DNA of 44,481 bases from JBJELF01 sp051879015 (GTDB lineage: Bacteria > Bacillota > Clostridia > Lachnospirales > Lachnospiraceae), in assembly GCA_051879015.1 (NCBI GenBank), contig JBJELF010000105.1, positions 1 to 44,481 of the forward strand, read 5' to 3'. A program made the translations under genes and the position numbers. The notes below the pieces were generated by a model, which saw only the letters and a program-made list of their open reading frames with translations, did not search any database and was not told where the DNA came from. Position 1 is the stretch's first letter. Each line of letters opens with the position of its first letter. This document shows, in pieces, positions 39,783 to 44,481 of the stretch.

Positions 39783-40631
39783 ATGGAGGGATGTTTGAGT
39801 ATACGAGAGGCACTTGATAAGTACGCGGAAAACTGCCGCAGTAAAGTTACGATGCCTACCGTGGATTTGGTTGGAAAAGCAATTTTTGCAGGTTTGATGA
39901 TTGGTATGGGGGCGGCGGCCAGCAGCGTGGCTGCTCATTCGGTGTCCAATGTGGGGTTAGCCCGGCTGACTGCAGCTGCAGTCTTTCCGGTGGGATTGAT
40001 GATGGTTATTTTGTTGGGGGCAGAGTTATTTACCGGCGATTGTTTGATGGCGATGGGGGTTTCTGGCAAACAGATTTCTTTGAAAGAATGTCTGCGTGCC
40101 TTGATTTGTGTGTATCTTGGAAATTTGGCGGGAGCAACTCTTCTGGCGGTCATGGTTTCCTTCAGCGGACAGTGGGATTATTCCAACGGTCTGTTGGGGG
40201 CATATACGATTAAGTTGGCGTTGGGAAAAGCGACACTGTCCTTTGGGAAGGCCTTGATGTCGGGTATTTTGTGTAATATTTTGGTGTGTGGAGCAGTCTT
40301 GATGGCAATCTGTGCAAAAGATGTAACTGGCAAGTTGTTGGCATCTTTCTTTGTCATTATGCTCTTTGTGACTGCTGGATTTGAGCACTGTGTGGCAAAT
40401 ATGTATTATATAACTGCAGGTCTACTGGCAAAGGGAAATGCTGATTATGTGGCGATAGCGATGGAGCAGTACGGAATCAGCGAAGCTCAGATGGCTATGC
40501 TGAATATTAAAAATTATTTGGTTGCTAATCTGCTGCCGGTATCACTTGGCAATATCTTGGGCGGAATTGTGTTTATGGGTCTTCCACTTTGGTATACAAA
40601 TCATTACAAACCAATTCCCCAGAAAAAGTAA
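39783..40631 (+). CDS. focA: Formate/nitrite channel (FocA/NirC family)
   Basis: A 282-residue pentameric channel subunit with six membrane helices. Family marks are KAIFAGLMIGMGAAASS, LLGAELFTGDCL at the broken helix 2, YLGNLAGATLL, GILCNILVCGAV and the helix-5 break FEHCVANMYY. The ATG at 39783 is nine bases after GAGAGG; the ATG at 39774 touches that site. Formate is favoured over nitrite because molybdenum-cofactor genes follow, pointing to a formate dehydrogenase, but the enzyme itself is not in the window. The gap to the next gene (about 350 bases) holds leader-like structures, so it may be a separate transcript. Confidence 0.9.
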   Translation: MEGCLSIREALDKYAENCRSKVTMPTVDLVGKAIFAGLMIGMGAAASSVAAHSVSNVGLARLTAAAVFPVGLMMVILLGAELFTGDCLMAMGVSGKQISLKECLRALICVYLGNLAGATLLAVMVSFSGQWDYSNGLLGAYTIKLALGKATLSFGKALMSGILCNILVCGAVLMAICAKDVTGKLLASFFVIMLFVTAGFEHCVANMYYITAGLLAKGNADYVAIAMEQYGISEAQMAMLNIKNYLVANLLPVSLGNILGGIVFMGLPLWYTNHYKPIPQKK

Positions 40632-40670
40632 AGCATAACGGCAGCAGTGTGAAGAAAAAGTATCCATATA

Positions 40671-40686
40671 TGATAGATATCTATCA
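40671..40686. promoter_or_regulatory. Perfect 16-bp palindrome upstream of the molybdenum-cofactor genes
   Basis: TGATAGATATCTATCA is identical to its reverse complement. It lies 40 bases after the channel gene and about 300 bases before the ModE-like gene. Its symmetry fits a dimeric DNA-binding protein; the ModE-like protein is the obvious candidate, but the sequence is not the E. coli ModE box. Confidence 0.5.
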
Positions 40687-40713
40687 ATAAATTTTATGGG
40701 AAAGATAAGTAAA

Positions 40714-40792
40714 ATACTGGCTGATGGCGTTGGGCATTATTTGGAGTGCGGTGAGCACAACATGAATGCGTACCTGTCTGCCAGTGTTTTTT
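40714..40792 (+). promoter_or_regulatory. Structured leader element ending in a terminator-like stem
   Basis: The ends ACTGGC (40716-40721) and GCCAGT (40780-40785) pair and are followed by six T. Inside, GCATT/AATGC (40734-40738 and 40765-40769) and GTGC/GCAC (40746-40749 and 40755-40758, loop GGTGA) make two more helices, with internal loops between them. This is the shape of a ligand-binding leader, but it does not match the Moco riboswitch consensus that I remember. Confidence 0.4.
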
Positions 40793-40817
40793 ATTAAAAG
40801 AAGGTAGGAAGGTTCAG

Positions 40818-40859
40818 TCAGAATTCTTTTCTTGAAAGCAGGAACGGATTCTGATTTTT
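40818..40859 (+). terminator. Second terminator-like hairpin before the ModE-like gene
   Basis: TCAGAAT (40818-40824) and ATTCTGA (40848-40854) pair and are followed by TTTTT (40855-40859). The short stem and 23-base loop make it a weak terminator or attenuator. A poor promoter (TTGAGC, 17 bases, GATTAT) may start just after it. Confidence 0.4.
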
Positions 40860-40979
40860 GAGCTGGGTATTATACGAAAAGATTATAAACAATTGCTTCC
40901 AGTTTCAAAAACAGGGAAGGGGGAAATTAATGATAAGAATCAGCGTAGTAGATGATGATAGGAAGGAGGAATCGAAAGT

Positions 40980-41396
40980 ATGAAGGAAATGGATAACAAT
41001 GACGCAGAGGTAGATCATGCCGCAGAAAAGGAGTACCATGTACACACGAAAATTAAAATAACGGTGAGTGGTGACGACAAATTTCTTGGACCGGGTGTAA
41101 ATGAATTGCTTGGGCGTATTGAGAAGACGGGCTCACTGCAGGAAGCCTGTGCTCAGATGCAGATGTCCTACACAAAGGGAAGTCGTATGGTTAAAAACGT
41201 CAACCGTGAGCTGGGGGTGCCAGCTGTGGAGCGTTGGATTGGCGGTGTGGGCGGTGGCGGTTCGCGGCTCACGAAGGAAGGCAAGGAATTGATTGAAAAT
41301 TATCAGAGATTAGTGGATGATGTTCAAAGGTATACAGAAGAGCGCTTTCAGTTTTATTTTGGAAGAAATGGAGGGGTTGAAGATGAAATTAATTAA
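40980..41396 (+). CDS. ModE-like winged-helix regulator, DNA-binding domain only
   Basis: A 138-residue protein matching the N-terminal winged helix-turn-helix of ModE: KIKITVSGDDKFLGPGVNELLGRIEKTGSLQEACAQMQMSYTKGSRMVKNVNRELG, followed by the glycine-rich wing GGVGGGGSRLTKEGKELIENY. It lacks the C-terminal molybdate-binding MOP/TOBE domains of E. coli ModE, so it must sense the metal indirectly, through another protein or not at all. Several Clostridia have such short forms. AAGGAGGA precedes the ATG by about nine bases. The moeA-like gene starts 14 bases before its stop, so the two are translationally linked. Confidence 0.88.
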   Translation: MKEMDNNDAEVDHAAEKEYHVHTKIKITVSGDDKFLGPGVNELLGRIEKTGSLQEACAQMQMSYTKGSRMVKNVNRELGVPAVERWIGGVGGGGSRLTKEGKELIENYQRLVDDVQRYTEERFQFYFGRNGGVEDEIN

Positions 41397-42414
41397 AACA
41401 GAAGATGCAGTGGGGCATGTACTATGTCATGATATTACTCAGATTATTAAAGGTGTGACGAAGGATGCAGTATTCCGCAAGGGACATATTGTGACAGAAG
41501 AAGATATTCCTGTGCTGTTGTCAGTGGGGAAGGAAAATTTATATGTTTGGGAGAAGCAGGAGGGAATGCTCCATGAAGATGAGGCAGCAGAGATTTTGCG
41601 TCAAATCTGTCAGGGTGCCAATATGCATCCGTCTGCTGTAAAAGAAGGAAAAATTGAGTTAATTGCTGACTGTGACGGTGTGTTGAAGGTAGATGGAGAA
41701 AAGCTTCGCAGAGTGAATGCTCTCGGTGAGATGATGATTGCCAGTCGTCATGGCAACTTCCCTGTGAAAAAGGGAGATAAGTTAGCTGGTACTCGTGTCA
41801 TTCCACTGGTCATTGAAGAGAGTAAGATGCAGAAAGCCAGGGAAGCAGCCGGTGATGAGCCAATTTTTCAAATTTTGCCTTATCAGCATAGGAAAGTGGG
41901 CATTGTGACAACAGGAAGTGAGGTCTATTATCATCGTATTGAGGATACCTTTACGCCTGTCATTGAGGAAAAGTTATCGGAGTTTGATGTGGAGTTAGGT
42001 GGTCACATTCTCTGCAATGATGACCATGTAATGATTACTGAGGCGATTCAAAGTCTGCTTTCGGTTGGTTGTGATATGATTATCTGTACAGGAGGAATGA
42101 GTGTGGACCCAGATGACCGCACCCCTCTGGCGATCAAAAACGCCGGTACCAATGTAATTAGCTATGGTGCACCCGTGCTGCCGGGAGCTATGTTTTTATT
42201 GGCATATTATGAAGACAATATACCTGTGATCGGACTGCCAGGATGTGCGATGTACTCAAAACGCACAATTTTTGACTTGGTGTTGCCAAGATTGATGGTG
42301 GGAGAGGTAATGACTGCCGAAGATTTGAATAACCTAGGGGAGGGCGGATTGTGTTTAAACTGCAAGGTCTGCACCTATCCTAATTGCGGTTTTGGAAAAT
42401 GCAGCAGCCGATAA
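41383..42414 (+). CDS. moeA: MoeA-like molybdopterin-binding protein with Cys-rich tail
   Basis: A 343-residue protein, shorter than the 400 or so of full MoeA, which inserts molybdenum into molybdopterin. The molybdopterin-binding fold is clear in the second half: RKVGIVTTGSEV, IICTGGMSVDPDDRTPLAIKNAG and PVIGLPGCAMYSKRTIFDLVLPRL. The first half has KAREAAGDEPIFQILPYQH in place of parts of the usual MoeA domains. The C-terminus carries five cysteines (324, 327, 330, 335 and 340) in CLNCKVCTYPNCGFGKC, probably a metal or iron-sulfur site. I start at ATG 41383 behind GGAGGGG, which overlaps the regulator gene. Insertion activity is inferred; it could also be an adenylyl-molybdopterin handling protein. 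Confidence 0.85.
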   Translation: MKLIKTEDAVGHVLCHDITQIIKGVTKDAVFRKGHIVTEEDIPVLLSVGKENLYVWEKQEGMLHEDEAAEILRQICQGANMHPSAVKEGKIELIADCDGVLKVDGEKLRRVNALGEMMIASRHGNFPVKKGDKLAGTRVIPLVIEESKMQKAREAAGDEPIFQILPYQHRKVGIVTTGSEVYYHRIEDTFTPVIEEKLSEFDVELGGHILCNDDHVMITEAIQSLLSVGCDMIICTGGMSVDPDDRTPLAIKNAGTNVISYGAPVLPGAMFLLAYYEDNIPVIGLPGCAMYSKRTIFDLVLPRLMVGEVMTAEDLNNLGEGGLCLNCKVCTYPNCGFGKCSSR

Positions 42415-42507
42415 GAGCAGATGGATCAAGCATGGATGAAAATGGATTGGTAATAGATGACGTTAGTTGCTCACTGGTGAATATGAATTGAAGGAATGAA
42501 ATAAAAG

Positions 42508-43473
42508 ATGAAAGATTTGCATGGAAGAGAAATTGATTATATGCGCATATCGATTACGGACCGCTGCAATTTGAGATGCAAATACTGTATGCCTAAGGGA
42601 GTAGAATTGCTGCCGATGGCAGAGCTGCTTACCTTTGAAGAAATTCAGAGAGTGTGTCATGAGGCAGTATCTCTCGGAATTACAAAGTTTAAAATCACGG
42701 GAGGTGAGCCTCTGGTGCGGCGGGGCTGTGTGGAGCTGATTCGCTCTATTAAGCAGATGGACGGTGTGGAGCAAGTGACAATGACCACCAATGGAATTTT
42801 GTTGGGGCGATATCTGCCGCAACTCACTGCGGCAGGCCTAGACGGTGTTAATATTAGCCTTGATACACGGAAAGAGCGGCGATTTGAGGAGATTACAGGT
42901 TTTCCTCAATTGGCGACCGTGCTGCAGTCCATTGATATGGCAGTGCAAAGTGGAATTCCAGTCAAAATCAATACGGTTCTGCAGTCTGGAGTAAATGAGG
43001 ATGAATGGAGAAATCTGTTGGAACTGGCTAGGAATTTGGCATTAGATGTGCGTTTTATTGAGTTGATGCCGATTGGTTTTGGAAAAAAAGAACAGATGGT
43101 GTCTAATGAGCAGCTTTTGCGTCAGATACAGGCAGTGTACCCTGATATGGTCAGAGACGAGAGGGTTCATGGCAATGGACCGGCTATTTATTATAAAATC
43201 CCAGGTTTTCAGGGAAGTATCGGATTGATCAGCGCCATTCATGGTGTATTTTGTGCAAGCTGCAATCGCATTCGCATGACATCGACGGGAGAATTGAAGC
43301 CTTGCCTGTGTTATCAGGAGACATTTTCGGTGCGGGCGGCTTTGCGTAAAGGAACTCCTGAGCAGGTGCGGGCAATTTTGAGACAAGCCATTGAGGAAAA
43401 ACCAGAAAGGCATTGTTTTGAAAAACAGCAAACGATCACAGAACAAAAGGCAATGGTTCAGATTGGAGGCTGA
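42508..43473 (+). CDS. moaA: GTP 3',8-cyclase MoaA
   Basis: MoaA is a radical SAM enzyme that, with MoaC, converts GTP to cyclic pyranopterin, the first step of molybdenum-cofactor synthesis. The 321-residue protein has the SAM cluster motif CNLRCKYC (Cys20, 24, 27), KITGGEPLVRRG for SAM binding, and the second 4Fe-4S site in FCASCNRIRMTSTGELKPCL (Cys249, 252, 266). It ends with the conserved Gly-Gly (QIGG). It lies 93 bases after the moeA-like gene, with GAAGGAATG upstream. MoaC is not in the window and may follow downstream. Confidence 0.96.
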   Translation: MKDLHGREIDYMRISITDRCNLRCKYCMPKGVELLPMAELLTFEEIQRVCHEAVSLGITKFKITGGEPLVRRGCVELIRSIKQMDGVEQVTMTTNGILLGRYLPQLTAAGLDGVNISLDTRKERRFEEITGFPQLATVLQSIDMAVQSGIPVKINTVLQSGVNEDEWRNLLELARNLALDVRFIELMPIGFGKKEQMVSNEQLLRQIQAVYPDMVRDERVHGNGPAIYYKIPGFQGSIGLISAIHGVFCASCNRIRMTSTGELKPCLCYQETFSVRAALRKGTPEQVRAILRQAIEEKPERHCFEKQQTITEQKAMVQIGG

Positions 43474-43496
43474 ACGGAACATGGAGGAATACAAAA

Positions 43497-44465
43497 ATGA
43501 GTAATCTTAATCAAGATAGAAATAATCATATAGGCAGGTTGTTGGGAATCTGTATCAGTGAAAAGCGTGGAACTCAGAAACATCCGGTTGAGGAGACAAA
43601 TTTGGTGAAGGGCTGGGGGCTGGAGAAGGATGCCCACGCTGGGAATTGGCATCGTCAGGTGAGTTTGCTGTCCTATGAGAAGATTGAGGAATTTCGTGAG
43701 AGGGGAGCTGAGGTTGATTTTGGCGCTTTCGGTGAAAATTTGATTGTGGAAGGATTTGATTTTCGTATGCTTCCGGTGGGCACTCGGTTTAAAATAGGTG
43801 ATGCGCTGTTGGAAATGACGCAGATTGGCAAGGAATGTCACAGTCATTGTGAAATTTATAAGGTCATGGGGGATTGTATCATGCCGCGGGAAGGGGTATT
43901 TGCGGAAGTTCTTTCAGGCGGATCTATCAGAGTAGGAGATACGGTAGAAATGTTTGCACCTGAGGCAAACCGTCCCTTTACAGCTGCTGTCATAACGCTT
44001 AGTGATAAGGGAGCAGCTGGACTGAGGGAAGATAAGAGTGGGCCAAAGATTGTGGAAATGTTGACGGCGGCTGGATATGAGGTAAAAGAGACTTTGCTGC
44101 TTCCAGACGGAAAAAATGCTTTGCAGCGGCAGCTGATACGTTTGGCAGATCAAAGGCAGGTCAATGTGATTTTTACGACGGGGGGCACGGGCTTTTCAGA
44201 GCGTGATGTGACACCGGAGGCGACCATCGCCGTGTGTGATCGCATGGCAAATGGAATTGCAGAGGCTATTCGAGCCTATTCGATGTCCATTACATTGAGA
44301 GCAATGTTCAGCAGAGCAGTATCCGGTATCCGTAAAAAAACTTTGATTGTCAATCTTCCCGGCAGTCCGAAGGCAGTCACAGAGGCATTGGAATTTTTGC
44401 TGCCACAGCTTGGTCATGGATTAGGAGTGCTGCGTGGCAGTGAGGGAGAATGTGCCCGAAAGTAA
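43497..44465 (+). CDS. MOSC-MogA fusion protein for molybdenum-cofactor synthesis
   Basis: A 322-residue protein in two parts. Residues 1-155 are a MOSC domain with the catalytic-type cysteine region IGKECHSHCEIYKVMGDCIMPREGVFAEVL; MOSC proteins bind molybdopterin cofactor or pass on sulfur. Residues 160-322 are a MogA/MoaB adenylyltransferase domain (FTAAVITLSDKGAAGLREDKSGPKIVEML, IFTTGGTGFSERDVTPEAT, KTLIVNLPGSPKAVTEALEFLLPQLGH) that adenylates molybdopterin for metal insertion. GGAGG precedes the ATG by about nine bases. It follows moaA by 23 bases, so it is in the same operon. The order of work would be MoaA, then MogA, then the MoeA-like protein. It ends 16 bases before the window does. 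Confidence 0.93.
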   Translation: MSNLNQDRNNHIGRLLGICISEKRGTQKHPVEETNLVKGWGLEKDAHAGNWHRQVSLLSYEKIEEFRERGAEVDFGAFGENLIVEGFDFRMLPVGTRFKIGDALLEMTQIGKECHSHCEIYKVMGDCIMPREGVFAEVLSGGSIRVGDTVEMFAPEANRPFTAAVITLSDKGAAGLREDKSGPKIVEMLTAAGYEVKETLLLPDGKNALQRQLIRLADQRQVNVIFTTGGTGFSERDVTPEATIAVCDRMANGIAEAIRAYSMSITLRAMFSRAVSGIRKKTLIVNLPGSPKAVTEALEFLLPQLGHGLGVLRGSEGECARK

Positions 44466-44481
44466 AACGGTTGAAAGTAAA

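Noticed and set aside
40714..40792. Fluoride or Moco riboswitch
   Set aside because: GGCTGATGGC resembles part of the fluoride class, but the remaining conserved parts are missing and the genes downstream do not fit. The Moco consensus I remember does not match either.
40696..40797. 33-codon frame across the leader element before the ModE-like gene
   Set aside because: No ribosome binding site; its end coincides with a terminator-type stem and T-run, so an RNA structure explains it better.

Overview
The window is the chromosomal replication-origin region of a low-to-moderate G+C Gram-positive bacterium, most likely a member of the Clostridia and probably Lachnospiraceae. The evidence is the gene order gyrA-gyrB-recF-S4 protein-dnaN-dnaA leaving the origin on one side and rpmH-rnpA-yidD-yidC-jag on the other, the clostridial style of the GyrA and L34 sequences, the strong AGGAGG-type ribosome binding sites, and a LacI-controlled maltodextrin locus without its own ATPase gene. 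No species can be named from the sequence alone.

Bases 1-7612 carry, on the minus strand, a truncated zinc-ribbon gene and then the replication genes gyrA, gyrB, recF, the S4-domain gene and dnaN. oriC is bipartite around dnaA. The dnaN-dnaA gap (7613-7966) holds eleven perfect DnaA boxes and, next to dnaN, a textbook unwinding module: five perfect TAG repeats, a short GGGC, then two abutting DnaA boxes. The gap upstream of dnaA (9332-10348) holds thirteen more perfect boxes, including an 81-bp module present twice. Genes on both sides are mostly transcribed away from the origin.

Bases 10349-14411 hold an unknown membrane-anchored protein and then rpmH, rnpA, yidD, yidC and jag, which cover ribosome and RNase P components, membrane-protein insertion and an RNA-binding protein. 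A heterodimeric ABC exporter (minus strand, 14484-18168) follows, then a gap with a dead transposase. Next come a polyprenyl-phosphate-sugar-type glycosyltransferase, an overlapping transglutaminase-like secreted protein and an AT-rich multi-pass membrane protein, which together suggest a cell-surface glycan function. An IS630-like remnant separates these from a subtype-B tannase, an OGG1-type DNA glycosylase, a glycerate kinase and a HAD hydrolase.

Bases 27678-39352 are a maltodextrin/alpha-glucan locus: LacI-type regulator, MalE, MalF and MalG importer parts, type I pullulanase, glycogen-debranching-type glucosidase, a small membrane protein and 4-alpha-glucanotransferase (MalQ). Import, debranching and disproportionation fit one pathway. 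A CGAAACTTT motif occurs just downstream of both the malE and malQ promoters and is a candidate operator.

Bases 39783-44465 combine a formate/nitrite channel with molybdenum-cofactor genes: a ModE-like DNA-binding protein without a molybdate domain, a short MoeA-like protein with a cysteine-rich tail, MoaA, and a MOSC-MogA fusion. A leader region with a perfect 16-bp palindrome and two terminator-like hairpins precedes them. This suggests formate metabolism through a molybdenum or tungsten enzyme encoded elsewhere. No tRNA, rRNA or CRISPR array was seen.
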